Below the pieces are notes generated by a model. That model worked only from the letters and a program-made list of their open reading frames with translations, was not told the DNA's origin and made no database searches. Positions 1 through 13,500 of a stretch of DNA of 64,000 nt are shown here, piece by piece (the stretch's first letter is position 1; every line of letters begins with the position of its first letter). The translations under genes were made by a program, and so were the position numbers. This DNA is from Stenopsyche tienmushanensis. Lineage: Eukaryota; Arthropoda; Insecta; Trichoptera; Stenopsychidae. The stretch covers positions 62,001 to 126,000 of the forward strand of contig WACJ01000249.1 in NCBI GenBank assembly GCA_008973525.1, given 5' to 3'.

Positions 1-1944
1 CCTCTCAACTTAATCCAGCAAGGTAAGATCGCATTACTTTTTGAACGCATCCTGTGTGTATAAAATCCGCACAAATTTAGGCAAACAATTCATTCAAAAT
101 TGGGAGATAATTTTGGGGGTTTTTCTTTTATTTCCAATCAATAATGAGATTCAATATAATTCCAACTAAAAAGGGAAGCTTATGTTTAATGCAAACTTGT
201 GTAAGATAAATACGGCATAAATCAAGAGTTAAGTGTGTTAATCTTGATTAATTAATTTCATTATCGTCAATGGCTAAACCCATATATTTACAGTGAGGCT
301 CTGACAAAAAGTCGTGATTAAATGCTAAAAATATCAGTATAAAAAATTTGACATATATTTCATTTCAAGGATAAATTTTTATTTACTTTTTCAAGGGATA
401 AATAATTTTTTTACGATGTTTCCAAAGTAGAAGTGTATGGAAATATAGGAATACAAATGTGGTTATAAAACCGCTGATGCTTGGCTGAGACCTCTTCATT
501 TCCCGGATGTGACAATTTATCAACTGTAGAGAATCTCAAATGGGATCTCAGAAGGCCATATATATTACTAGGTCTGAAAACCTAAAGTGTGTGAATATAA
601 AGTATAGGATTTTCCTACGATATAGACTGCACGTTTTAAGACCGGTTGCATCTTATTGTGTCTATGGCCAATATTTCAAAGCAATCTTTGTTATTTTGTA
701 TAAATACTTTAATAACAATAAAATGGTATTGAATTGGTCCTATTTATTGCTTTGGGATATAAATCCATGACCGAAATTAATGTCAGTCCACTTCAGAGTC
801 TTTTAAAAAGAAAATTGCGGAAAATCCCAGGGCCTAGGACACAATTAAAAGATAGTCTCAAATTATTACGCTTCCCGCATTGCAATCTTTATCTTAATAT
901 CGCATTTTCTTCCCAGTTCACAAAAATTCGCATTGGGGTCAGACTCAAAACAAAATAATAAAGAACGATATTTTCAAAACTGAAATTTCGAGCGGAATAA
1001 ATTCGGATATAAATAAAGTAATTGACCCAAAGCCGAAAATGTTTTTATGCAAATTTTCGCAGTCTAGATGAAAGAAAATATGGCACTGGGAAAAATTGCA
1101 AGAAACATCTCGAAGGAGGTGGCACGACATTCGTGTCGCCTTTTTAAGGTCTCGGCCGCATTATATTAAAGAGGATGTAATTATGTAAATTTTCCGGCGG
1201 TCTTATTTGTTTTTACTTTGGTATTCAAATTTTATCCTCCTATTCTTTGCTTGCAGCGAATTTATATCGTAATATTTTTATTATAAGTTAGCAAACGTCA
1301 TTAGGATGCCGGGGGAAATATGTAAGGGAGGATACATGTGAAATATAAAAATTCATCTTTGTGTCGAATGTAAATGCTGGGGTGAATTTTTTACATCCAA
1401 ATAATAAGAAAATATGAACCAAGGACTATCTTTGAATGCAATATCCATATTTATATTGTATTAATATTTCCTTATTAAGATTCGACTCATTCTCGACCCA
1501 GACATTTTGATGGCATGATATAATAATATAAGAGCATGGTGAATATTTTGATTCAAATTCTGATCATATCGGATGTATAATTTGATATAATATTGAGCAT
1601 TTACATTTTACTTCAAGAAATTTGTTAATTTTATTAATAAAACCATAGTCCATAGTTCCTAAATCATTTCATTTTAGGATTTATTGATCAAAATTAATTT
1701 ATAATTAATAATTTCAATACTCCATATAAAGTATTATACAATATTTATATACTAATTAGATAAATACTATTAAAGACATTATTGTTATTCATTGGAATGT
1801 CACCTAAAATGTCGTTAAAAACACATCTTTAAATTTCTATAGAATGCATTTTTAAAATATTCCAAAGTCACATAAATTTTAATCATCAAAGAAGTCGTCA
1901 AATGCCAAAAAAATACTTTGGTAATCCTAACTTTTAAAGCTAAC

Positions 1945-2012
1945 TTTGAACTAACGCCCCCCGAAGTTTTTAATCATGCCAGCGCTCCCCTGAGAGGCTT
2001 TAACGCTTCCTG
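1945..2012 (-). mobile_element. Degenerate hAT-like fragment
   Basis: On the minus strand this block reads AGCGTTAAAGCCTCTCAGGG then CTTCGGGGGGCGTTAG. C/G-run sequences of the form GGGGGGCGTTA with nearby TCAGGGG are typical of the subterminal region of hAT elements of the CAGTG-TTCTCAAA group. No terminus is preserved. It stands out because the surroundings are very AT-rich. Confidence 0.4.
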
Positions 2013-2182
2013 AAGATGCTGTTCTAAATCTACAAGAACGAAGTAATCATGTGAAATTACACATGATATATTAATTAAGTCCTATTTACCTTCAAAATCT
2101 CTAAGGGATAGCTCTAGTTGATTTGTTATATAGCTTAGAAATATTATTATTAATTGAAAGAAATGATTTTTAATACATTGAC

Positions 2183-2312
2183 AGAAAAAGTGAAGGTGCG
2201 TTCCATGGATTTTAAAAACCGCATAACTTTGAAAAAGCTATATAAAATATATCCAAAATCGCATAAAAAAAGTTAATAAAAAAAGAGGAAAACAATAAGG
2301 CAATTAAAAAAT
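2183..2312 (+). repeat. 130-bp dispersed repeat, copy 1
   Basis: The block starting AGAAAAAGTGAAG and including GCGTTCCATGGATTTTAAAA, CGCATAACTTTGAAA and GCTATATAAAATATAT is repeated at 39559-39690 with about seven differences. It has sharp similarity boundaries and no coding capacity. No terminal repeats are seen, so the element class is unknown. Confidence 0.85.
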
Positions 2313-4325
2313 AACATAATAACTTCATAAAAAAATAACTTAAAAAAATCACAAAATGGCGACTATTTAAAAAAAATTCAGTCAAGTCATTTTTTGGCCG
2401 TATTTTGTCACAGCTTTAATTTTTTTTTAATGGTTAAAATATAAATTTTGACATAAATCTGGTAGGAATAATAAAGGGTTGTATATAAAAGAATCGTACC
2501 CCGTTTGAAGTAAATTATTTAATTACAACTTCAAAGATTTCATTATGGTAGGACAGGCCAAGTTGCCGCGTCACTAAAATAGCTATAACTCCATAAGTAG
2601 TTCGAATTTTGGAAATTCCTTTGGAGAATATGTTTTTAAAAGTCAAAACATTGGAAAGATGCAAAAAAAAGATCAATTTTTTCAAAAATCTAAACCAGAA
2701 TAAAGGGCGTGGTCGTAATTCAGTGATAGCAGATGCAATATGATTTACACAATCTCAAATTTTTAACCAGTCTTTCATGCTATTTTTTCTAGTTTTATTA
2801 TTATTTATTGTTATATCAATTTTAGTATGTAACGAATTATTTATATGCATTCCAAAAATACTTATTTTTTACAATTTAATCCAAATTCATTTTAATGCTC
2901 CAATTTTGGGACATTTTAAGTTCAGAATAACTTGCTTAACGCTTTGACGGACACAGCAGTCATATGCAGTCATCTTTTGGTATGTTACATGGGGTACGTC
3001 TGCGTTTGTAGATAATATTTGCTTAATTGATAAGTCAAGACAGCATTTCGATACCCTCTCCCATATCCTCTTTCTTCAGACCACCTTAGACTACTTCAGT
3101 CTTCAGATCATTGTGAACACCCATACATTGGGTCACTATCGACTTGGGCATTTACTGTAAAAACCCATGTGAAACAAATACTTTCTGTGACGCCTCCACT
3201 TAACAGGTTTTCGGTTTTTAAAAATGTTTTTATAAGCATCTTATGTTATTGAAATCTCATAGGTTGGTGTATTCTTTAGCTTGTTCATAATATCGAAACA
3301 ATTTGATATTCTTTTTTCAATACTATCTAGACGAAATTAGAGTAAGTTACATAAAAATTACATTTAAAAGAGGAAACGTATGATCTTAATAACGTATTTT
3401 TCAATGTCAAATGGATCAATGTCTTTGGTTTAGCTCGGCAAGGATAACCCAGAAAAAAAATATGAGCATGATTTTGAATTCCTTATTCTTTTCAAATTAT
3501 TTTGCTTGATTTGCTAATTTTTTTGTATATGAAAAGAAATATTTTGCTACTTTTATTAACGTTGAATATTTTTTCTTATAATAATTTCGATAATATCATT
3601 AGCAATGAGATGGGTTGATGTGAATAATAACGGAAATTAATTTTCATCGGACTAAGCCCAATAATGGATCATTAATGAAAGTAAGGTCGAAAATATGATT
3701 GGATTTTTTTTCGAAGGATGAGAAATTTGAATCTGGAACAGTCGAACAAAGAAGAAATTTTAATGTCGTTTGAAATTAAATTTTTGATAATGCCCATAGA
3801 AATTTATTGGGGTTAACGTACAAAGTTAGGAGATAAGCTATTATTTAAGAATATCTTTAAATCTCTTACCCTTTATGCTCGGGCACAAACGCAAGTTTTT
3901 ATCGCCGTCATTTTTCATCGTTATTAAATCTCCATTCTCGTACTTTAACCCGAAAAACATATGCAATGTCGTCGTTTTGTCAAAAAAGAAAAAATCATCC
4001 AGCGATATTTACCGCTGTAATTTATGAGCTCGAAAATAAACTTTTGCCTATTTTTAAGCGTTGTGGTACTTTTCACGGTATCAAATGCTACGGACAGCCG
4101 CGCTTGTATATTTAAGGCTTTTACTCATCGTTTTTAACCCTTTTCTGTGTCCGGAGCAGGAGAAAAGCACGTGTAACAGACCATGATGACGCCGCTTATC
4201 ACGAACTTCCGGAAAAAATCGCGGAAAACATTTTTATCTCGCGATACATTACGCACATGAACGAATTTATTAAAAAAATGTGTATTATGTTGCGATAAAT
4301 TTTCAGCGGGTCTTTTATGTTTCAG

Positions 4326-4554
4326 AAGTAGAGTTGGCACAGCGTCATTGGTATGCTATAGCGACGGTATTGTTGGTGGCTGGCGCTGCAGGAGTTGCAG
4401 TTCCTCTTGCTCTTCGTGTGTCTGCTGGTGCATCCCTGGATGAAAGACTGGAATTAGCTGCTGCGCTGTTGGCATCTTCGCCGCTAATTGATGGCCACAA
4501 CGATTTACCATGGAATATACGCAAATTTTTGCACAACAAGCTTAAAGACTTCAA
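4326..4554 (+). CDS. Dipeptidase exon A: membrane segment and first zinc-binding motif
   Basis: A polypyrimidine tract and CAG end at 4325, and the donor AA|GTAAAT follows 4554. The exon has two leading bases, 75 full codons and two trailing bases. A second possible acceptor at 4306 would add 19 bases. The peptide starts near VELAQRHW, runs through a hydrophobic stretch rich in Ala, Val and Leu (about 4350-4420), then an acidic helix-like DERLELAAALLAS, then PLIDGHNDLPWNIRKFLHNKLKDF. In family M19 the His and Asp of the D-G-H-N-D motif bind zinc. The hydrophobic stretch could be a signal peptide or a signal anchor; with charged residues before it and no obvious cleavage site, an anchor is my inference. 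There is no in-frame ATG: the open frame reaches back only to a GTG at 4280, so this exon is internal and the start lies upstream. Confidence 0.9.
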
Positions 4555-7500
4555 GTAAATACAACCTTTTTTAATTATACAAATTTAAGCCCTTGCATTT
4601 CTATTTTAATTTGACAGACAAACTACAATCATTAGCATCTTTATTAGACACAGTTAAAGGATGTTTACTATTTTTATGCTATTGTCATCGTAAGATATTG
4701 TAGATTATGAGGCAAAACATCTCAATCCACTAAAACATTGGCGCTTTCGGAATAAAAATGCTAAATGTAATTTTGAGTAAACAATAAAAGGTCTCAACCG
4801 CATGAGATTTATTTGAATAGCAAAGGTTGAACAATATATTAATATTTGAACATCCAAACCAAGAAACACATTAGCGGCTTAAATTTATTATACGCTTGTG
4901 TAAATTTACTTCGAAAATATTTAATTCCATTCAATTTAAATTCATTCAACTCCTGATATTTTGCACGATAAAAAAATCCCATTGAAAATTGGACTATTAA
5001 AAAATGGATACATATACGAAATAGTTGCATTTAGAAAGCAGCATTTGGGGCTATAATGACTTCTAAAATCTTGTTATATCCACGAAATGTATAATAACAA
5101 AGTAGATTCAACTTTAAAAAATAATTTATTATCAGTTGGACTCAAATAAATGACATCTAAAATCTGAAAGCTCCAATTTTACATATTAAAAATAATTGTT
5201 TGATGTTGATTAAGATATAAATTTGGGATAAATTGGTGTTGAAATTTGAAAAATGTATTTAAAATCATTTAAAAAGTAGAAAAGCATTTTTTTAAAATTA
5301 AATATGATGATATTAATTATGTATAATATTAGATTTATTATGGAATCTTTGCAATTCTCTTAAGTTGGTACAAAATTGGCTACTAAAACTAAGAGGCTGA
5401 TAACAAATACTGACATAATTCTTAAAACCATAACTGCTTTAACAATGCACAACGAGCCAACAAATTTAGGTCGTTCTGCAGTTATATAGAGCTTTTGAAA
5501 GCTCTTTAAAGTTTACAATCACGAAGAATATAATACAAAAGTTCTTAGTGTTTATAGTTGATTATTACTCTTATTTGATAAGTGGTTTGTTCTTATAGTT
5601 GATTTTCTAGAGGATTATAGAAATATATTATAGTTATAAAATAATTATTTAATAATATATCAGATCAATCTTTTCCATCCGTGTTTAGGCTATTTTTTTG
5701 CTATTTTAAGCTTAATACGTGGAAATCAAAATTAGACCTCCGCATTTAAAAATCCTTTATCTGTAGAAATATCTTCTATCGGCTACGTCTAATAACATTC
5801 ATAGTGAAAATATATGACATAATTGTAATAAGGCGGCTATACTTTTAATTACAGTTTTTTATCGTTTTGCTAATAAAAATTTCAGGCTGCAAAATAACCT
5901 GTAGGGTCTCAAAAGTATAGGGACTATTTTTTATTAGATTTGGAATAACATTTTTAATTTTATTCTACATAATAAATCTGAAAATGCATCTTCATCATAA
6001 TTTGATCTCCAACTAAATTTTAATTTTAATATTTAAATAATAATTTTGTGATCAAATTCTGATTTGCATTATTTATATGAATATACTATAAATATACACA
6101 ATGTTGCAGAATTATAATATCAAATATATTTTCGTACGCTTATAAAAAATATTAAAATTAATTCAATTAATTTATAAAGCTTGTCACTGCGGCCAGCTCA
6201 AACGAAACGACATGTACCGAGTGTCTCAAAAAGCATGAAGATGTCGCAGGATATCCTTAATTCGGGATTATAGCCCCATACAGGATGCTATCATTATGGA
6301 AGGGGCTGGATTATTCTTTGGCGAGAGGATGGCCCCGAAATTTTTGTGAGGCCACTGATTGTGACCTTTGAAACGATAAAGGATAATCCTTACCGCGAAG
6401 GGTTACTCGAAATGTCGTAGGGAACGTTTTTATTCGAATACTAAAACCTTTCCGGCTTTTTCCAATGTTGAATTCATACAAGGTTGATGTTTCACCCGCG
6501 GTCATCCCTTATCGATCGAAATCGAACATTTGAATAAATCGGGATAATCCGATGATATTGAAGCTGGACTGAATTAATTACATGTTTGTGTTTCTAGGCA
6601 TTAACATATCTATATAATTGAGCTTATAGTTGATTAAAAATATATTAAATTCGATTTTTAATATTGTGTATTTTTCATATTGTTTTAGATTTAGTGAAGA
6701 CCTTCGAAATATACCTCCTTGGTCAACTAGTCCTTGGAGTCATACAGATCTTCCTAGGCTCAAACAAGGACTCGTTTCTGCACAAGTAAGTCCGCTATTT
6801 TATTAAAAATATAGATTAATAGATTGAAATAATATTTTTTGAAGCGATAACAATCTGTTTGTGGTGCTGAGAGGGTCCAAGTTGTTCAATGAATAGTTGG
6901 CGTAACTTTTGACTTTTCATATTCTCATTACGTAGAACTTTGTACAAAGTTATGCTAAGAGTATCTTAAATACTTCATTCAAGCACTTAGCTGTCATAAA
7001 TGTGAGAGAAAGGTGTCTTCAGATGACGCTATCTTTATCTTCCTTCATCGTATTTCATAATTAAATAGTTGGATATCTGTGAATTACAAAATTATGGAAG
7101 AAAATATTTTCTCTCATAAAATTTAACGAAAAAAACACTTAAGGATTTAATACATTGAAAAAAGTACGTAATTGCGTGTTATTTGCATATAAAATAGTTG
7201 ATGTTTGTTGTTTGTGATATTTATACGTTTGTTTAACAGTTTTTATAGTAAACGACTATTATAGCATACAATATAATTTCATTTAATTTACTTGAAATTA
7301 AATATTGCAGTTCTTGCAAAGCTATTGATGCATTTGGCAGTATTTACCGGGGAAATGCGATAGAAGTTTGTTTGCTCTGTTTGCTAAGCCATTATGGCAA
7401 TGTCACAGCCATAACACAATTCATCATATCCTTTGTGGAAAAACAAACTTAAGAACTTAAAGCAATCGTATTATATATATTTAATAAAGTGGATTTTCTA

Positions 7501-10500
7501 CAATAATAGCAATTTTACATCAGAAAAATGTCGTTCAATTGGTTATCGGCTTTATTGTGTTATCGAGCTTATAAGTTCACATGTAATCGAATCAATTGAT
7601 AAGCTTAAAGTTGAATGAAAAAATAATAGTGTTTTGATAATGGTTCTATAATTAATCACTCAAATTGAAATATAAAAGATTATTTGTTTTAATAAAAAAG
7701 TGACAAAACTAATAGTTTACAAGTAAAGTTGAAGAAATTGTTGGTAAAATAATATGATCCATTATCTATTAGCTTTTTAGCCTTACCTGACTAATATGAG
7801 TCGATTCGACTAATACGTTATACCCTTTATTCTATTAATTTCTAATAATTGCACTTTTAAATTGGTTTTCCACATCGATTGTCAGTAAGTTTTTGCAGAT
7901 GGAAAAATATATTAATTGTGTAAGTTCAACCATTTTTCGTTATTGCGAAGTACTTGTAAGTTTTTGTAAAAAAAGTAAATTAAAAAAAACCAATTTAAGG
8001 TATTTATTTTGGGGAAAATACGAAAATAATGCGTGATTTAAATTTAAATTGTTAGCTATAATAAAAATGCTTATTGTCCTAATCACAAAGCACTATTGGG
8101 ACCAGCTTTTAGCAGGATTGAATTATAGATGAGGTGACTCGGTCATCATTGTCGCTTCACCGACAGAAATCGGAGCAGGGCCTGATGATAACGTCTTCGT
8201 TGTAAATCATAGAGTCGTGAGCACAAAGGCTCGTCCCAGTGCTCAAGTGCTGTTTCTATTTAGCGAGTCTGACATGAATGACGTAAAATATGGTCGGCTC
8301 AGTTGGAGAAATTTACCTCATTCAGGCTGTGGCCATTCATCTCATTCAAACGCGGTGGGGATTATTTCATTCAATTTGTTGGCATTACCTTCCGCGGTGA
8401 ATGAAGTTTGAGAACCGTCGTCTAACAATTCGACTCATCCTATTACACAGGGCGGTTACTGGTTGACTTCATTTAGCAGTGAAAATGGAAAGTTTAATAA
8501 GTCTGGGAAATTATGAAGCACGCCAATTGCACCCTCTGAAGAAATTCAAGCCCGAGCGGAGAGGCTTTCATCTATAATTACTTCCTTAAGGAAAAATTGA
8601 ATTTAATTGCAAAGTAAAATAAGAATTACCACATACGATGACTAACAATGAAAGCTTCATATTGAATATGATCATATTCGCATCAAGAAAATAGAAAGAT
8701 GGGATTGCCATGCGAGCCTGTTAGTTTTCTGATTTTCTCCTTAAGACACGTTTCTACCTTTTTGGTTTAAAAAAAATCTTTTTTTTCGCAAAGTTATAGG
8801 CCGACGAGGAGAAGTTGTGCTTTGTGTTTTTTTACTTTTTTACAAGGCTATAAACAATACTTCTCAGGGCAATTAGTGTAATGCTGAGTTTAATTACCAA
8901 AATAGATGCTAGGCTAGATGGAAGATTTTATGAGAACGTGAAATAACATTTTTGAAGATAATCAGAAGTTCAGTCATGTATTAGTTCTGAGCTAGTCTTT
9001 AAAGAGCTTTTAGTCAAGTATTGGGAGTCCGACCGATCGTCTTGGCCGCGGGAAGATCTGGTCCACCGGATTCTATGATCTTGATATTGACGGTATATGA
9101 TTTAATTAATAGACTGATTAAATTTTGAATGAACTGAATGTTTTCTGATATTTAATTGCGATTTTTATTAAAATGATTGTTTCTTAATATATTTTGCGTT
9201 TAAGTTTATTATTTCATATGCAAAAATATATTGGACATTACGAAATATTAATTAAAAAATCAATGACCTCTCACTATCCGGATACTTTCTCTGTCCATAT
9301 TTTATAGTATTTATTATTTTTAAGAATATTCAATCATAAAATGTATTTAATCATCTCAATGCATCATTATTAACAAATTATCGTCTTTTCAAAGACATTA
9401 TTAAATTAAAATCTTATCACTATGTTTCATTAGTTGAAGGTTCTAGCCGCTTTATCATCCTTAATGACATAGAATGACCGTCACAGTTTCAGTCTGCCGA
9501 TTGATTTACGATCCTCCGTTATCCTTGATGATTAGATCCATTTGTGCAACATATCTCGACCATTGTAGCCTTCCAAGACTGATAAAGACAGATTTAATAT
9601 TAACATATTATAAATTTATACATACAATTATTTCAATTGTAGATGGTTTTAACTAATGTATGATATGTTATGATACATTTATTTAATTTAACATAATGAA
9701 ATTTTATTTTGAGGACAAATATAAATAATCAGATTGAAAGTCAGTGTTTTTGTTGGTAGATTTAGTAACAATCGGGGTCGGATGAGATTTAAGTCCGAGC
9801 TCTTAAATCTTACATTGGGGACCGCAGCTTAATAGAGAGATTTCCAGTAATGGGACAATAGGAAGAGATCTGTCTCTTTTAGTTTCTTTTTAACACCATT
9901 TTATTTATATTGCGTCTTGAAGGATCTACTCTGTTTAAGTACTATTTAATTCAAGTAGGGTAAAAAAAATAAAGCGAATAAATACAATGTGAGCTTCAAC
10001 GTTATTTGAAACGTAGAGCTTTGGGCGATAGTCCAATTAATAGTTTAATAACGTTCTTCATGTGAATCGAAATGGAAAACCAAATGTGTGCATGGGCGTT
10101 GATGAATATTCTATGGGTCAAATGGGCCAAAATTTTGCTACTTGATTTTTTTAGATAAAAAAAACCCACATGAAAATTTATTAATTTAAGAATTAAATTA
10201 AAGTTCAAATATTAATTTTTAAGCTAAATTTAAAAAAAAATGTCTCTTTGAGATATCAGTCGTCAAAGCCATTAAATATATAGTAATTAGGTTCCTAAAA
10301 TTTCGTGTTCTTTTTCTTTTATCTCAATATTGATAGTCTTATTTCATTGATGAATAAAGTTATGAGATTGATACACTCCAATATTGTAAATCATTATAGT
10401 AAAATGACTCTGACTAAACAGACACTGACCTCCAACTCAGATTAAACGAAGACTTAAACTGATTTGGAGAACTAAATCTGATTCATTGTCACACACTGAA

Positions 10501-13500
10501 TCTTGGGGTACTTGGAAGATTAGACCCATGATTGACTGCCTTCTTATGTTATTAATAATTACAGATACAAAATCGGAGAATCCGGTGGTAAGACCATGTC
10601 TTTTCACTGCCAAGACGATCGATCGCACCCCCAAGATTTAACTAAAAATTCCTTGAAAACTCGCTTAGAACTTACTCACAACTGAACTGAGACTTAAAAC
10701 TAAATTCACTGTGACTATCCGTGTCTTTTTAACATTTTATATTTACGTCTCGTGTACTGCACTGGATTGGCGTCACTATCTGAGTTAGTAAATTGCACTC
10801 CTGTGCAATATCTATCAATTAAAAAAAACGCAGAAATCTGACAGGCTTGTATGATCACCACATCCTTCTATTATCGCAAGGCCGATTGCCCTTTTCCTGT
10901 AATTTTTCATTCTACGTTATAATATCATCCATTTAAATTACAGCTTTCATACCTTAATCTAACGCTCAAAGTAATGAAGTTGTATTGGACGAAACTGTGT
11001 TATCGGAATGTTTCAATATAAAAGGGTTGTACGTAATTATTGAACCAATTAAATCTTCGTAGCTTACATGTTAGCCTTTCTTTAAAATTAGGCGGATGGT
11101 TGGGGTAGAAGGCGAATTCTTGACTATGTAAAAACTTCGAAATCTTCTTTGTTATTCCGAATCAGTCATCTGATATCCAAATTCACAATTTTGATTATTT
11201 TTAAGCGGTGTTAACGTCGGAGGGTATTTTTTTACTCATGCTGTATGTAAATGTTTATATTATGATTACATATTTCAACTGAATTGGCTCAAAGCAATAA
11301 TACAATTCCATTATTTCAATGTTAAATGTCAATATTATCCATCTTTTAAATTGATTGAGTCTCTTGTGTTTAAAGACATGGCCAAGTTTGAGAATGGGTC
11401 CAATGATAATAGTTAGACCTATTTTATGACCCGAAATTTATCTTCAAAACAATCAAAAGCTCCGATTGTGATTATTCAACCCTATGACTAAGTATGATAT
11501 ATAGTTTAACATATTAACACAGTAATAATTTGGGATGATTATAGCGCTGTAATAGTCCTGCTGCGTAGTTATAAAACGGGCCCTTAGGTGATATTTGTTC
11601 TAAATTGTATACCTAAAATCTACAACCCTTAAACATAGCATATTTAAATTAGCACACAGCGCTGATTAATTTAATTAATAATTCATGGCTTGGTTATTGT
11701 AGATTTAAATTAAACATCAATACTAATAATTTATACTATAAGAATATTTTCATAACAATAGAAGAAATGGACAATTGCAAAAATCTGTCTTATTAAATGC
11801 CCCGGGTATCCTCAATTAAGCGCGGTATGTGTCATATAAAGAAGCATATGGATTTAAAAAATTGTGTTTTTTGGATACATGTATGATGAATGTTTGTTGG
11901 CAATATTGGTATATGTTGGCAAATATGGTCATACTGGGTACTAATTATTAAAAACATTTTTATTTTTTTCCCCCCCAATTGTTTGTCTTTCGTTGCACAT
12001 TTTATGCCCATCCAAATGTTTGCACATAACACTGCCACAGTGTCAGGAATGGAACCAGTTCGTGTCCGAATAAACGGTCGTAAATTCCAGCTTAAATTTG
12101 TGACATGTTTCGGGGCACGTGTTATTAGCAAATTTAATGTTAATTTCGAGTACGTATGAACAACGAATGTGCAATCAGCAATTTGTCTGCGTAATCGTTG
12201 GTTTGACAACGTACAACGGGTCACATATTCTTGGGCGTTGAGTGGCATGTAAATTAAACATCGGTAATTTGATTGCGATGTTGGAAATGGTGTGAATAGT
12301 ATGCTACATAAAGTACATATGTGCATAATAGAATATTCAGAATTACTTTTGGGAAGAAATTCTTAATAAGCATATCAAGCAATATATGTATATGTATATT
12401 CAGTCGAACCCGGTTATAACGAATATAATAGGTAATAATAACAGATTCTGGATGATTTTATATTCTTTGTTTTTTTTTGTTACTTTTAATTCTTCTAAAT
12501 GTGCCATTTTCTCACCGTTTTGTAAGGATAAAAGACGTTTACAAGGCAATTTTTGCACGGGTCCGATCTTCTATCGGGCCGTGATGCTGCTAGACGAATA
12601 GATGGGAATAGACAGGCATCGAAGAGAAAGATGTCGCTGTTAATTCGTAAGTATTCCAGTCCGACTTTATCAATTGAAACTCCTGGCTACTAAAATTATA
12701 AAAACGAAAAAATTTTCAATCAGAGTCTGGACAATCTACTATACCAATATATAGTATTATATTAGTTAGAGTTATGACACAATATGTAAATTAAAAGACT
12801 GTAAAACTTTACACGATACTGCGGTAAAATTAACCATATTAATTTTAATAGTATTTAGTTTGGCATCATTATTATCAAAAATGAATGATGTTTTAATGAA
12901 AATTAAAAGATTTTTATTCTGAGATTCCCTATATGTATTATTTATAAAAAGAATGGGAAGATCTTTAAGATTTACTTTAAAATTTCACACCTTTCATTGG
13001 ACGTTTCCACACGTTCTAATGTAGTAAATCTTCTTTATTTTAATTAATGTAAGGTGATTAACGTTTCTGAAGCGATGGTTTGTTATAAGAATTAATAAAT
13101 ATTAAAAGGAACGAACTTACCGTATAAAAGAGAATATCTTAACAATGGGTGCGCTGATAATTTATGCACATGCTTTTATGGAAGGAACTCTATTCTAATT
13201 AATATTACTTTGTAGAATAAGTATGAGCTATGTACACATGTAATAATCATTGGAAGCTTGCTTGATAAATTTGCTATCAAATTTTAACCTTTACATTATG
13301 AACATAATTTTATTTCAATGGTATACTGGCAAAAATATAATATTTCTGATTAGATGTTTGGAATGAGGAACTCATGTTTGCTAAATAATATTTTCTTCCA
13401 CCCAACTAGTCATTCTATATGCTTATATGTTACGAATGTCTCTATTAGGAATATTTCGATACACTTTTGTATTTTTGGAAGGCACCCGAAATACTTGTAC

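Larger units (their letters stand above)
1..4325 (+). other. Upstream intron (3' part) of the dipeptidase gene
   Basis: No supportable exon was seen here. It is AT-rich sequence with many short chance ORFs. It contains a degenerate hAT-like patch (about 1945-2010) and one copy of a 130-bp dispersed repeat (2183-2312). A more complex, less AT-rich block at about 3860-4280 lies directly before exon A. The 5' end of the gene must lie upstream of position 1, or in a small exon I cannot recognise. Confidence 0.6.

Noticed and set aside
4132..4150. TTAACCCTTTTC as a piggyBac-type end
   Set aside because: No inverted partner with TTAA found nearby.
4280..4325. Start of the dipeptidase at GTG 4280
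   Set aside because: A eukaryotic nuclear gene is unlikely to start at GTG, and good splice acceptors at 4306 and 4325 make this an internal exon.
11832..12326. Longest open frame in the window, 164 codons on the minus strand
   Set aside because: No recognised family or domain, overlaps an 89-codon frame on the other strand, and lies in a GC-richer intron block where long chance frames are expected. Kept only as possible regulatory or unknown sequence.
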